Notes under the pieces: model-generated
Databases searched by the model: none
What the model saw: the letters and a program-made list of their open reading frames with translations, nothing else
Told to the model about the DNA's origin: nothing
Part shown: one piece after another, positions 35,391-44,601 of the stretch
Layout of the letters: each line of letters begins with the position of its first letter
Position numbering within the stretch: position 1 is the first letter of the stretch
From: Roseburia sp.
GTDB lineage: Bacteria; Bacillota; Clostridia; Lachnospirales; Lachnospiraceae
DNA length: 64,000 nucleotides
Direction: 5' to 3'
Assembly (NCBI GenBank): GCA_003483745.1
Contig: DMYD01000014.1
Coordinates: 8,741-72,740 of the forward strand
Program-made: the position numbers and the translations under genes

Positions 35391-35470
35391 CTCCCTACGT
35401 TGGCATTATCCAAATCAGGTTCCGGGTTAAAGCGTCCGCTTACTCTCAGCCCGCCTGTGCGAGCACCCCA
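35391..35470 (-). promoter_or_regulatory. TPP riboswitch (thi box)
   Basis: On the minus strand the aptamer runs from GGGGTGC (35470) through CGGGCTGAGAGTAAGCG and AACCCGGAACCTGAT to GGATAATGCCAACGTAGGGA. It contains the invariant CTGAGA and the ACCTGAT-TGGATAATGCC-CGTAGGGA core. It precedes a terminator and the thiD-cytX-thiW operon. Confidence 0.97.
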
Positions 35471-35524
35471 TTTTTCATGATCCACATCACTGCTGTGATG
35501 TTCTTTTGTTTTTATAACAGCTTT

Positions 35525-35552
35525 ATTATACACGCCTGTTCTCAAAATGCAA
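35525..35552 (-). promoter_or_regulatory. thi operon promoter
   Basis: TTGCAT (35552-35547), 16-bp spacer, TATAAT (35530-35525), about 55 bp before the TPP aptamer. Confidence 0.75.
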
Positions 35553-35634
35553 GGTTTTTATCCTGAGCCATATTACAGCAAAAGCAGAAACATACATCTT
35601 TCCTGCTTTCAGCTGTTGTAAAATATATGAAAAC

Positions 35635-36027
35635 CTATAAATACTGGCTAAACTCTACCTTTTCCTTATTTGGTCCTTCTATTGTAAAAAACTTTACACC
35701 ATTCTCCCAGAATGGAAGGAAATGAATGGTATCTTTCGTGGTATTCATCTGCTTCTTTTCAATATACTGATAGACTTCTTCGATATCTTTCACATTGATT
35801 GCTACATGGTCGATGGCTCCGCTTTCCAGTTTTGCGGCCTTATTTTCATAAGTTTCGATCACAAGTGTCTCCAGTTTTAAAAATGCCACTTCTTCCCCTG
35901 CCTCCTCATTGACTGTCCGGAGTGCAGCTTCAAATCCAAGTTCCTTATAAAATGCAATTGTTTTTTCAATATCATTTGTCGGAATCCCAATGTGCTGAAT
36001 CCCTGTTGTGTATGTTTTCAGATCCAT
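35635..36027 (-). CDS. VOC-superfamily (glyoxalase-like) protein
   Basis: Small metalloenzyme-fold protein of 130 residues with two beta-alpha-beta-beta-beta modules: GIQHIGIPTNDIEKTIAFYKELGF and DHVAINVKDIEEVYQYIEK. The ends FFTIEGPNKEKVEF and the two conserved His/Glu sites suggest a metal-binding lyase or isomerase. It abuts the PfkB kinase gene (next base), so it is the last gene of the polyol operon. A role as a sugar epimerase or detoxifier is possible but unproved. Confidence 0.85.
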   Translation of the reverse strand: MDLKTYTTGIQHIGIPTNDIEKTIAFYKELGFEAALRTVNEEAGEEVAFLKLETLVIETYENKAAKLESGAIDHVAINVKDIEEVYQYIEKKQMNTTKDTIHFLPFWENGVKFFTIEGPNKEKVEFSQYL

Positions 36028-37041
36028 TTATCTTTCCATCCTTTCTTCCACTTCGGCCAGTGACGGCATTGCCGGTATTGCCCCTTTCTTTTCCACGCAA
36101 AGGCTTGCTACTGCATTTCCAAACCGCACATATTCTTTCAGTTCTTTCATGGTAAACATCTCCGGATGCTTATCTGCTTTACTGATACAATATAAAAAAC
36201 CTCCCCAGAAGGAATCGCCTGCACCGTTTGTATCGACTGCGCTGCTGACAAATCCCGGAATCTGTGCCCCTCCCTCTTTACAATAAAGATAGGCTCCTTT
36301 ACTGCCGAGCGTTACTGCAACAATCTTTACACCCTTCCGGAATAAGATTTCTGCCGCTTTTTGCGGCTCTTTTTCACCTGTCAGTAATTCTGTTTCTTCA
36401 TCCGAAATTTTCATCATATCTACATATGGCACAAGACTGCGCATCTGTGCTTTTGCTGTCTCTTCATCTCTCCACAATGAAGCTCTGTAATTCGGATCAT
36501 AAGAGATGATGCTTCCTTTTTCTTTTGCACGGCGGATCGCATAGAACGTTGTGTCTCGTGCCGGTTGATCTGTCAGGGAAAGAGAGCCTACATGAAACAC
36601 TTTCGTCTGATTGAGAATGTCGACATTGATCTCCTCTTTTTCAATTCTTGTATCGGCTCCCGGTTTTCTTGCAAAAGAAAAAGACCTTTCACCATTTTCT
36701 GCTACACTTACAAATGCGAGTGTTGTGAAATAATTTTCATCTAAAATCATTCCGTCTGTCTCAACCTTTTCTTTTTCCAGTATAGACTTCAAAAACTCTC
36801 CATGCATGTCTTTTCCCGCTTTTCCGACAAAAGCAGTATGTGCCCCGAGCTTTGCAGCGGCAACTGCAACATTGGCAGGTGCCCCTCCCGGATTCTGGGC
36901 AAATAAGGTCTGTCCCTCCTCGTTGACCCCCTGCCAGGTGAAATCGATCAGAATCTCACCAAAGGTTGTAATATCATACAACGACCGTTTCGCCGCATCA
37001 AAAGTATCCGCCAAAAGTCCGTTTTCAAGTAATTTTTCCAA
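36028..37041 (-). CDS. PfkB-family sugar kinase, probable fructokinase
   Basis: Ribokinase-fold kinase of 337 residues. DITTFGEILIDFTWQG, NPGGAPANVAVAAAKLGA and VDTNGAGDSFWGGFLY (catalytic Asp in GAGD) are the PfkB signatures, and DPNYRASLW plus FTTLAFVSV favour fructokinase over KDG kinase. About 20 extra residues precede the usual start. The TTG at 37041 has GGAG about 12 nt upstream, and no better site lies downstream. With the dehydrogenase and permease it would phosphorylate a ketose made from an imported polyol. Confidence 0.88.
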   Translation of the reverse strand: MEKLLENGLLADTFDAAKRSLYDITTFGEILIDFTWQGVNEEGQTLFAQNPGGAPANVAVAAAKLGAHTAFVGKAGKDMHGEFLKSILEKEKVETDGMILDENYFTTLAFVSVAENGERSFSFARKPGADTRIEKEEINVDILNQTKVFHVGSLSLTDQPARDTTFYAIRRAKEKGSIISYDPNYRASLWRDEETAKAQMRSLVPYVDMMKISDEETELLTGEKEPQKAAEILFRKGVKIVAVTLGSKGAYLYCKEGGAQIPGFVSSAVDTNGAGDSFWGGFLYCISKADKHPEMFTMKELKEYVRFGNAVASLCVEKKGAIPAMPSLAEVEERMER

Positions 37042-37071
37042 AATATGTCTACACTCCTTTTCACATTTTTC

Positions 37072-38430
37072 CTAAGCAAATAAGCTGATTACCATGGCAC
37101 AGATAAGACCTGTAAATCCAATGATCGTCTCCATCACAGTCCATGATTTCAAAGTTGTCTTCTCATCAATCTCAAGCAGTGAACCAACCAGCCAGAACCC
37201 GGAGTCATTCACATGGCTGAATGCCGTTGCACCTCCGGTGATCGCACATACCATCGCTGCCAGATAAAGCGGGGACAGACCTGCAACCGCCGGCATGGAT
37301 GCCATGATTCCTGCTGCCATCGTCATTGCAACCACTGCCGCACCTACCGAAGCCCTTACCAGTGCTGCGATTAAAAATGCGACTAAAATCAGCGGCAGTC
37401 CACTTTTTTCGAGTACCGGTCCGATAATGTCTCCCATTCCACAGTCCTGAAGAACCCAGCGGATAATACCGCCTCCGGTGATCACCAGAAGAATCTGACC
37501 GGTCGGGCGCAGTGAACGGTCCATGATCTTTTTTAACTGCTCCCCGTCATATCCCTGTTTTTTCCCGAGAAAATACATTGCGCATAGAACTGCAATGATC
37601 AATGCAACAAATGGAGTACCCACAAACTTAATCACCGGACGGATTCCATCCAATGCCGGAATATATTCGGAAAGAGTACAGCATAAAATAAGTACCAAAG
37701 GGACAAGAATAATTGCAATCACAGTCTGAAATTTCGGCAGATTTGCTTCCTCATCTTCTCTTACCTCTGAAACTGCGGATGGCAGTCCTGTGTGAATTTT
37801 GTTTCCAATGAACTTTGACCACAAAATTCCTGCAAAGATCAGGGACAAAATTCCGGTTGGTACACCGACTGCGATCAGGATTCCAAGATCTACACCAAGC
37901 ATGTTTGCAACCAGCACCGAACCAGCTGATGGCGGAATAAACGCAAATCCGGTTGCAAGTCCTGCCAAAAGCGGAATCACATAATATAATGTAGATTTCT
38001 TTGTTTTCTTCGCCAGTCCAAATGCAAGCGGGATCAAGATCACAACTCCTGCCTCAAAAAAAACGGTTGTTCCTACGACCAGTCCTGTTATTCCAAGTGC
38101 AAGTCCTGCTTTTTTCTCCCCGAATCGGTTCACTAATGTCTGTGCAACACACTGGGCTCCTCCCGACACTTCCAGTATGCCGCCAAACAGTGAACCCAGA
38201 CCGATCAGCAATACGATTCCCTGCAGTGTTTCACCCGCACCCTTTTCCACAGTATTTATAAGTGTCGGGACCGGCATTCCTGCTCCGAGTCCGATCACTA
38301 AGGCAGAGATCAGCAGGGATAATACCGGATGAAATTTAAATTTAATGATCAGTAACAGCAACAATGCAATTCCTGCCACCGCCGCGATCAGCAGCCTTGT
38401 CGGATCTGATGCAAATACCCCTTCTGTCAT
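37072..38430 (-). CDS. GntP-family permease
   Basis: Membrane transporter of 452 residues with about twelve helices. LLIGLGSLFGGILEVSGGAQ, GTTVFFEAGVVILIPLAFGLAKK-type text and AFSHVNDSGFWLVG are GntP (gluconate/fructuronate) family blocks. Family members normally move sugar acids. Here it sits between a mannitol-dehydrogenase-type gene and a fructokinase-type gene, so either the operon handles a sugar acid or this branch has changed substrate. Confidence 0.92.
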   Translation of the reverse strand: MTEGVFASDPTRLLIAAVAGIALLLLLIIKFKFHPVLSLLISALVIGLGAGMPVPTLINTVEKGAGETLQGIVLLIGLGSLFGGILEVSGGAQCVAQTLVNRFGEKKAGLALGITGLVVGTTVFFEAGVVILIPLAFGLAKKTKKSTLYYVIPLLAGLATGFAFIPPSAGSVLVANMLGVDLGILIAVGVPTGILSLIFAGILWSKFIGNKIHTGLPSAVSEVREDEEANLPKFQTVIAIILVPLVLILCCTLSEYIPALDGIRPVIKFVGTPFVALIIAVLCAMYFLGKKQGYDGEQLKKIMDRSLRPTGQILLVITGGGIIRWVLQDCGMGDIIGPVLEKSGLPLILVAFLIAALVRASVGAAVVAMTMAAGIMASMPAVAGLSPLYLAAMVCAITGGATAFSHVNDSGFWLVGSLLEIDEKTTLKSWTVMETIIGFTGLICAMVISLFA

Positions 38431-38457
38431 TTTCTTTTCCTCCCATATCAGTCTTGA

Positions 38458-40074
38458 TTATCGTACATATTTATGAATGGCTGCTCTCACTGCACCTGGT
38501 CCTGCAATCATCTCACGGAACATATCTTCAATCTTTTCACCAACTCCATCTTTATAAAGATCCGTAAAGAAAATACGCGCATTGGATAATATCGGTTTCA
38601 ACTGGTCTTTAAACGTCTCCGGATTTCCAACTACAATATCACCAAGCTGCTTTGTCAGTTCTTCATTCATTGGATCCGGAGCAAGCTCATATTTCTTACC
38701 CTCATCATCCACTGCCAGCATATATCTGAGCCAGCCAGCAATTCCAAGCGGGATTGCTGTAAGTCTTGACGCATCTCCATATTTTGCAACATATGCTTTT
38801 ACGGTTTCACCAAAACGGATTCCTACCATCTGTGATACATCTACTGCCAGACGAAGGTTTGTATCTCCCAGATACTCATTTGGGAAACGATCATTGAAAA
38901 GTTCATCCACAAATGCCTGCGGTGATAAAATTCCAGGATCGGCAACTACCGGAAGTCCTTCATCATAAGCTACCATGCGTGCCATCTTCATCATATCTTC
39001 ATTGGTATTGAGCATATGTGCAAACAGATCGTATCCAAGCACAACTCCCAAAGGACCTGTTGCGGAATGAACCGGATTTAAACATACCGTCACTTTCATT
39101 CTCTCAGAAAGATTTACCGTATTCCGGTCTGCAAGATAAACACCAAAACCTTTTTCCAATGCCGGACGGCCATTCGGAAAACTATCTTCGATCACAAGAT
39201 ACTGAGGTTTTTCTGCATTGACAAATGGTGCAATATATGTTTTCTTTCCTGTGATGACCGGCTGCATATCTTCTACACCAAGTGTCTCTAAATCTGCCGC
39301 AATCTGTTCGCTTGGACGGGGAGTGATCTTATCGATCATCGTCCATGGGAAAGCTACAACCTTTTCATCACTGACATAATGAATGAAACCTGCATCCACA
39401 AATCCTTCTTTTTCCCACTCTTCTGCCATCGTAAGTACTGACTCGCGCAGTTTTGCACCGTTCTTAGAACAGTTATCCATAGATACTAATGCAAGCGGAT
39501 ATTTTCCTGCCTTATATCTTTCAAAGAGCATTGCTACCAATACTGCCATTGCTCCTGTTGCCTGATCCGGTCCGTTTTTGATATCAGCTTCCACAAATGG
39601 AAACCACGTTCCGTCTGCCCTCTGGAGTGCATACCCTTTTTCCGTAATTGTAAAAGATACCATCTGTAATGACGGACTTGTGAAGACTTCCTTCAGGCGG
39701 TTCCACTGTGTCAGATCATTTGACTGTGCTTTTATCGCTTCCGCAAGTGAGCCAAGTACTTTATATTCCCTTGTTCCGTCTCCGTGCAGTATTACACTAA
39801 GTCCCAGATTATCGTATGGTTCATAAATCTTGTCTACCACATCATAGTCAAATGTCTCTACGCAGGTGATTCCTTTGTCCATGATACCTTCTTCTAAAAG
39901 ACCATCTGCGATACCACCAATAAAGATCCGGAAAATATTTCCGATTCCAAAATGAACCCAGCCCGGCTCTTTCTTTGCTTTTTCTGACACTTTCTCCACA
40001 TCATATCCAGGAAGCGCAATTCCTGCTTTCTCCCATCCTTCACGATCTCTGATTCCTTCCAATGTTAACTTCAT
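38458..40074 (-). CDS. Mannitol dehydrogenase family oxidoreductase
   Basis: NAD-dependent long-chain polyol or uronate dehydrogenase of 538 residues. The Rossmann start VHFGIGNIFRIFIGGIADGL (about 36-55), the catalytic KVTVCLNPVHSA (K-x5-N-x2-H form) and the all-alpha C-domain are typical. Candidates are mannitol 2-dehydrogenase, arabinitol dehydrogenase or fructuronate reductase (UxuB); the fructokinase-type neighbour favours a polyol. The frame opens at 40119, but AAGGAGG before the ATG at 40074 decides the start. It is the first gene of the operon. Confidence 0.9.
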   Translation of the reverse strand: MKLTLEGIRDREGWEKAGIALPGYDVEKVSEKAKKEPGWVHFGIGNIFRIFIGGIADGLLEEGIMDKGITCVETFDYDVVDKIYEPYDNLGLSVILHGDGTREYKVLGSLAEAIKAQSNDLTQWNRLKEVFTSPSLQMVSFTITEKGYALQRADGTWFPFVEADIKNGPDQATGAMAVLVAMLFERYKAGKYPLALVSMDNCSKNGAKLRESVLTMAEEWEKEGFVDAGFIHYVSDEKVVAFPWTMIDKITPRPSEQIAADLETLGVEDMQPVITGKKTYIAPFVNAEKPQYLVIEDSFPNGRPALEKGFGVYLADRNTVNLSERMKVTVCLNPVHSATGPLGVVLGYDLFAHMLNTNEDMMKMARMVAYDEGLPVVADPGILSPQAFVDELFNDRFPNEYLGDTNLRLAVDVSQMVGIRFGETVKAYVAKYGDASRLTAIPLGIAGWLRYMLAVDDEGKKYELAPDPMNEELTKQLGDIVVGNPETFKDQLKPILSNARIFFTDLYKDGVGEKIEDMFREMIAGPGAVRAAIHKYVR

Positions 40075-40146
40075 TTTTTTCCTCCTTATTCTCTTTTGCT
40101 TTTTTGTTATGTTTTTCACTTACGCTTATATCTAAGTTGTAAGTTA

Positions 40147-40175
40147 AGTATATAACCATGATATTTTCTTGTCTA
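40147..40175 (-). promoter_or_regulatory. Promoter of the polyol operon
   Basis: TAGACA (40175-40170), 17-bp spacer, TATACT (40152-40147) on the minus strand. ACTTAC and GTAAGT arms with a 15-nt spacer lie just downstream, a possible operator. Confidence 0.65.
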
Positions 40176-40222
40176 TTGATAAAAAAGACAATTTTAAATT
40201 GATTTTTTTATTACTTTTTCAC

Positions 40223-40268
40223 AAAACAAGTCCAAAATCTTGTTTTATAAACTTGTTTATATTAGAAT
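40223..40268 (+). promoter_or_regulatory. Promoter of the ROK regulator with inverted repeats
   Basis: TTGTTT (40240-40245), 17-bp spacer, TAGAAT (40263-40268). AAAACAAG and CTTGTTTT arms (40223-40246) and a second ACTTGTTTAT follow, so the ROK protein may bind here and control both divergent transcripts. The intergenic region of about 330 bp holds no gene. Confidence 0.5.
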
Positions 40269-40405
40269 ATATTTAAATCTTAGATGTATGATTTATGTAT
40301 AAGTAAAAAAGAAGTCATGTGAAAAATAAGATTTTTCACACGCAGGATTTATGCTTACGCTCAAACTTAAGATGCGCAAAAAGCAGCACAGGAATGGAGA
40401 TTAGT

Positions 40406-41551
40406 ATGAAAGAAAAAGGATTGACCACGATTACCTTAAAAAAAATAAACCGTAATAAAGTTTACCAATATATCTATCAGAAAAAAGAAACTTCCAAACT
40501 ACAGATCGTTTCAGATCTGCAGATGGGACTTTCCACGGTCAGTCAAAATTTAAATGAGCTTGAAAATGACGGGCTGATCAGCCGCAATGGATTTTTCGAA
40601 TCTACCGGTGGACGGAAAGCCCAGATTATACGGATTGTCGAAGATTTCCGTATTTCTATCGGTCTTGGAATTTTAAAAGACATGTTTCATATGGCAGCAG
40701 TGAATTTATATGGCGATGCGATTGCCACTGAGACAATTTCACTGCCTTATGAAAACAGCGATGCTTATTATTCAGCTCTTGCCAAAAATGTAAAACAATT
40801 TATCCAGAATCATCAATATGATCCAGAAAAAATTGAGGGAATTTCCATCGCCACGCAGGGCATCATCTCTCCGGACGGAACCGCTGTGACCTATGGAGAT
40901 ATCATGGGAAATACTATGATGCAGCTTTCTGATTTTTCATCCAGACTTCCGTATCCATGCCATTTAGAGCATGATTCCAAAGCCGCTGCAGATTTAGAAC
41001 TCTGGAATCACCCACAGTTCGACAGTGCACTGATCTTTCTTCTGAATCAGAACCTTGGAGGTGCCATTATCACCAACCATGAGGTTCATCAGGGGAATCA
41101 CATGCGCAGTGGGCTTTTTGAACATATCTGCATTGATCCGGACGGACCAAAATGCTATTGCGGTAATCACGGATGTCTCGAAACCTATTGTTCTGCGAAT
41201 GCACTAAAGACTGCTGCCGGTATGCCGATCAAAGAATTTTTCAATATCCTCCATACCACACAGGCCCCCACTCTTTTACAGATCTGGCATAATTATCTGG
41301 ATCATCTTGCTTTCGCGATCCGCAATCTGAATCTGGTCATCGACTGCCCAGTCATTATAAGCGGATACCTTGCACCGTATTTTGAGGAATCAGATATGTC
41401 GTATCTGCTGGAAAAAATTAATGAACATTCCCTTTTCCAGATGACAAAAGATCAGCTTTTCGTTGGCGATCACGGGCAGTATACTCCTGCAATTGGAGCT
41501 GCTCTTTATTATGTAAAAAAATTCCCTGCCCTGTCTGACTTTATTAAATAA
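40406..41551 (+). CDS. ROK-family transcriptional regulator
   Basis: Repressor of 381 residues. An N-terminal winged helix (TSKLQIVSDLQMGLSTVSQNLNELENDGLI) is joined to a ROK sugar-kinase-like domain with the zinc motif CYCGNHGCLE (about residue 250). It is divergent from the polyol operon, its likely target. The ATG at 40406 has GGAG about 7 nt upstream; the in-frame upstream ATG (MEISM) and the GTG at 40319 are less likely starts. The ATP loop is degraded as in NagC/XylR repressors. Confidence 0.92.
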   Translation: MKEKGLTTITLKKINRNKVYQYIYQKKETSKLQIVSDLQMGLSTVSQNLNELENDGLISRNGFFESTGGRKAQIIRIVEDFRISIGLGILKDMFHMAAVNLYGDAIATETISLPYENSDAYYSALAKNVKQFIQNHQYDPEKIEGISIATQGIISPDGTAVTYGDIMGNTMMQLSDFSSRLPYPCHLEHDSKAAADLELWNHPQFDSALIFLLNQNLGGAIITNHEVHQGNHMRSGLFEHICIDPDGPKCYCGNHGCLETYCSANALKTAAGMPIKEFFNILHTTQAPTLLQIWHNYLDHLAFAIRNLNLVIDCPVIISGYLAPYFEESDMSYLLEKINEHSLFQMTKDQLFVGDHGQYTPAIGAALYYVKKFPALSDFIK

Positions 41552-41593
41552 TGCCGGTGTCTCCACTAAAATCCTTCCAGCAGTTATGATCGA

Positions 41594-42742
41594 TCACAGT
41601 GGTAATATTACATCAAAAACCGTTCCTCCAGACGGATTGGATCTGACTGCAATACTGCCATCATGCACTCTCACGATTTCACGGACAAGCGCAAGTCCAA
41701 GTCCTACACCGCCAAGTTCTCGGCTTCTGGATTTATCCACACGAAAGAATGGTTCAAACACGCGTTCCCTGAGTTCCTCAGGGATTCCGTTCCCCGTATC
41801 CTCCACGGACAGATAAACATGTTTTTCCTTCCGGTATGCAGTTACTGTAACCTGTCCGCCTGAATGATTATATTTTATGGCATTCTCAACAAGATTGTAT
41901 ACCAGCCTGTAAATAAGAATGTCACTTCCAACCATCGTTATATTTTTACATTTTCCAGTAAGTTTTATGTTTTTTTCCTGTGCAAGAGGATCCAGATCTG
42001 CTAACACTTCATCAACAAGCGCGTCAACCATAATTTTATCATCCCGTCCCACAGTCTGAAGTTCACTCATATCAAGGAGCGTTTTTACCATTTTACTGAG
42101 TCTTCCATTCTGCTCGGTAACCATCTTTATTGTCTGCAATGTGTCAGCATCATTATCCGGATGCCGTGTAGAATTATAAAGATCAAGCTGTACCTGCATC
42201 AAAGATAATGGCGTCCGCAGTTCATGTGCTGCATTTGCTGTAAATTGCCTCTGTATCTCAAATGCGTCCGAGAGACGTTCAAGCATCTTATTATACGAAA
42301 CGCTAAGCTGGTTCAATTCTTTAACTTTATTTTCTTCTATTCGTGAAGCTGCCAGATTTTGCGCCTGTACTTCTTCAATTTTATCAGAAAATTCACGGAT
42401 CGGTCTGAGTGCATGCCCACTTATAAAATATGTAACTCCCCCGCCAATAAGAGCCAATATGGCTGATATCAGCAGACTGTTTTTTTTGTAATCTTCCTTA
42501 TTATTATATGCCTGGATAGAAAAATCATTGGCAAACTCATCCCACTTATCATCCGGAATGCTGATATATATTTCATCCGTATTCTCCCCGTTATCCTCTC
42601 CCTGGGCATCCACAGTCTCCTGCAGGGAATCAATATAATACACGCCATTTTTATAGACAAACATCGTCAGACATCCACATATAACTGCAATATATACTGT
42701 AATGATACAGGTAAGCCTCCACTGCAGTGACATTCTTTTCAT
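41594..42742 (-). CDS. Sensor histidine kinase
   Basis: Membrane sensor of 382 residues. Two helices (about 10-30 and 88-108) enclose a short acidic extracytoplasmic loop of about 57 residues. HAMP follows, then the dimerisation box FTANAAHELRTPLSLM (phosphorylated H173), N-box LVYNLVENAIKYNHS and G-boxes EDTGNGIPEEL / GGVGLGLALVREIV. Its ATG lies in the 3' end of the regulator gene (4-bp overlap), so it is co-translated. Divergent orientation to the 4Fe-4S/TlpA cassette makes that cassette the probable target. Confidence 0.93.
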   Translation of the reverse strand: MKRMSLQWRLTCIITVYIAVICGCLTMFVYKNGVYYIDSLQETVDAQGEDNGENTDEIYISIPDDKWDEFANDFSIQAYNNKEDYKKNSLLISAILALIGGGVTYFISGHALRPIREFSDKIEEVQAQNLAASRIEENKVKELNQLSVSYNKMLERLSDAFEIQRQFTANAAHELRTPLSLMQVQLDLYNSTRHPDNDADTLQTIKMVTEQNGRLSKMVKTLLDMSELQTVGRDDKIMVDALVDEVLADLDPLAQEKNIKLTGKCKNITMVGSDILIYRLVYNLVENAIKYNHSGGQVTVTAYRKEKHVYLSVEDTGNGIPEELRERVFEPFFRVDKSRSRELGGVGLGLALVREIVRVHDGSIAVRSNPSGGTVFDVILPL

Positions 42743-43419
42743 CGTTCAGACTCCTCCCGTATTTTATATCCCTCTCCCACCTTGTTTAAAATCGGATCAT
42801 ATCCAAGTTCAGCCTTAAGCTTTTTCCTAAGCGAAGACATGTGTACTCTGATGGCACCACTAAAGCTATCCACGGATGCATCCCAGACATGTTCCATCAA
42901 TTCCTCCTGACTTACCGGTCTTCCAGGATTCAGAAGTAAATATTCCAAAATGCCATTTTCTTTTCTTGTCAGGGAAATCATTTTCCCTTTTGCATATGCC
43001 TCACGTCTTACCGTATCGAACTTTATCCCACCACTTTCCAGACACACATCTTTCTGCACAAATTTTCTTCTTGTCAGACTTCTGATACGCGCCTCAAGTT
43101 CCTGCAGATGAAATGGTTTTTCCATATAGTCATTTGCCCCTGCATCCAGTCCTTCAACCTTATCCGCAATCTGCCCTCTTGCAGATAATATAAGAACCTT
43201 TGTCTCCTCATTTCTCTGTCTGAGTTCCTTTAAGATCTCCATTCCATCCATACCGGGCAGATTCAGATCCAGAACGATCAGATCATAATTTTCCGTCAGG
43301 ACACTTTCAAAAGCCTCTTCCCCATCATAACAGGTATCCACCTCGTACCCTGCATCATACAGCCGTTTTGCAACCATGTCACACATTTGTTTCTCATCTT
43401 CAACTATCAATAATCTCAA
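42739..43419 (-). CDS. OmpR-family response regulator
   Basis: DNA-binding response regulator of 226 residues. The receiver carries the acidic pocket in IVEDEKQ, phosphoacceptor D51 in LIVLDLNLPGMDG, and the lysine in DYMEKPFHLQEL. The winged helix follows (LTRKENGILEYLLLNPGRPVS). It is paired with the histidine kinase immediately downstream and is divergent from the CD1871A/4Fe-4S/TlpA genes, about 100 bp away. Confidence 0.95.
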   Translation of the reverse strand: MRLLIVEDEKQMCDMVAKRLYDAGYEVDTCYDGEEAFESVLTENYDLIVLDLNLPGMDGMEILKELRQRNEETKVLILSARGQIADKVEGLDAGANDYMEKPFHLQELEARIRSLTRRKFVQKDVCLESGGIKFDTVRREAYAKGKMISLTRKENGILEYLLLNPGRPVSQEELMEHVWDASVDSFSGAIRVHMSSLRKKLKAELGYDPILNKVGEGYKIREESER

Positions 43420-43520
43420 AATTCATTCACCCGCTTCTTAACACAAATTTTACAACAGCTATTGTATAATACTAACATCAGCTGGTCAATAAATACAACA
43501 AATGAAAGGAGTAAAATATC

Positions 43521-43661
43521 TTGAAGTGCAAAAAAATCTATCAGTCGATCCTGCTCATCTCAGGTATCACCATGATAAGTTACGGTGCGGTCAGAGGAGA
43601 AGCAGCTGTCGTGCTCGGTAAAGCAATAAAATTATGTCTGGAGTGTGTCGGAATTGGATAA
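43521..43661 (+). CDS. CD1871A family CXXC mini-protein
   Basis: A 46-residue protein starting at TTG with AAAGGAG 10 nt upstream. It has one hydrophobic helix (QSILLISGITMISYGAV), then RGEAAVVLGKAIKLCLECVGIG with a C-terminal CLEC (CXXC) motif. Size, single helix and the terminal CxxC-x-GIG are typical of the CD1871A family known from Clostridia. The gene overlaps the 4Fe-4S protein gene, with which it travels. The role is unknown; a membrane-anchored thiol or metal-binding redox partner is plausible. Confidence 0.8.
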   Translation: MKCKKIYQSILLISGITMISYGAVRGEAAVVLGKAIKLCLECVGIG

Positions 43662-44553
43662 AAAAAAGAATTTTCTATCAAAAAAAATAGCTGTACTACG
43701 CGGATGGATACAGGCAGCTGCCACACTGCTCACGAATATCCATATTCCTAATTTATGGAAAGGAAAAATATATCAGGGCAGCGTAAAAAACGTATGTGTA
43801 CCAGGATTAAATTGTTACTCCTGTCCGGCGGCAACAGGAGCATGCCCAATTGGCGCTTTTCAGGCGGTTGTTGGTTCATCAGGATTTAAATTTTCATACT
43901 ACATAACCGGATTTTTTATTTTACTCGGTGTAACACTCGGAAGATTTATATGTGGTTTTCTGTGTCCGTTTGGATGGTTTCAGGATTTACTTCATAAAAT
44001 ACCCGGGAAAAAATTTTCTACAGCCCGGCTCAAACCGCTGCGCTATTTAAAATACATCATCCTGATCATTTTTGTTATACTTCTTCCGATGCTGGTAACG
44101 AACTCTATCGGAATGGGAGATCCTTTCTTCTGTAAATATATTTGTCCTCAGGGTGTCCTGGAAGGAGCTATCCCTCTCGCACTTGGAAATGCCGCTATAC
44201 GTTCTGCACTGGGAAAACTTTTTTCTTTTAAATGCCTTATTTTAATCACAGTAATTGTGTTAAGTATTTTGTTTTACAGACCATTCTGTAAATGGATCTG
44301 TCCTCTTGGAGCAATCTACTCATTATTTAATAAGGTCAGCTTTCTTTCTATTAAAATTGAGAACAGCAGATGCATCGGATGCGGGCAATGCCAAAAGGCA
44401 TGTAAAATGGATGTGGATGTGTGTAAAACTCCAGATCATCCGGAATGCATACGATGCGGAGCCTGTATAAAAGCCTGTCCTAAAGATGCGATCCACTACC
44501 AGTTTATGGGGAAATCATGTAAAAAAAAGAACAACAGTAACCAGCAGTCATAA
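43654..44553 (+). CDS. NapH-like membrane 4Fe-4S binding protein
   Basis: Membrane electron carrier of about 299 residues. Several helices are interspersed with CGFLCPFGWFQD, CKYICPQGVLEG and CKWICPLGAIYS motifs of the NapH/CcoG type. Two 4Fe-4S ferredoxin motifs follow at the C-terminus (CIGCGQCQKACKMD and CIRCGACIKACPKD). The frame opens with GTG at 43645. GGAG is 10 nt before the TTG at 43654, the preferred start, which overlaps the CD1871A stop. It probably moves electrons from the cytoplasm to the extracellular TlpA-like protein encoded next. Confidence 0.88.
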   Translation: MDKKKNFLSKKIAVLRGWIQAAATLLTNIHIPNLWKGKIYQGSVKNVCVPGLNCYSCPAATGACPIGAFQAVVGSSGFKFSYYITGFFILLGVTLGRFICGFLCPFGWFQDLLHKIPGKKFSTARLKPLRYLKYIILIIFVILLPMLVTNSIGMGDPFFCKYICPQGVLEGAIPLALGNAAIRSALGKLFSFKCLILITVIVLSILFYRPFCKWICPLGAIYSLFNKVSFLSIKIENSRCIGCGQCQKACKMDVDVCKTPDHPECIRCGACIKACPKDAIHYQFMGKSCKKKNNSNQQS

Positions 44554-44601
44554 ACCAGTAACTATCAATCTTATTACAATTTAAAAAAGGAGCAATTATC
44601 C

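Noticed and set aside
35579..35610. Terminator AGCAGGAAA/TTTCTGCT after the VOC gene
   Set aside because: Short stem with a mismatch and a broken T-run; possible but too weak to list.
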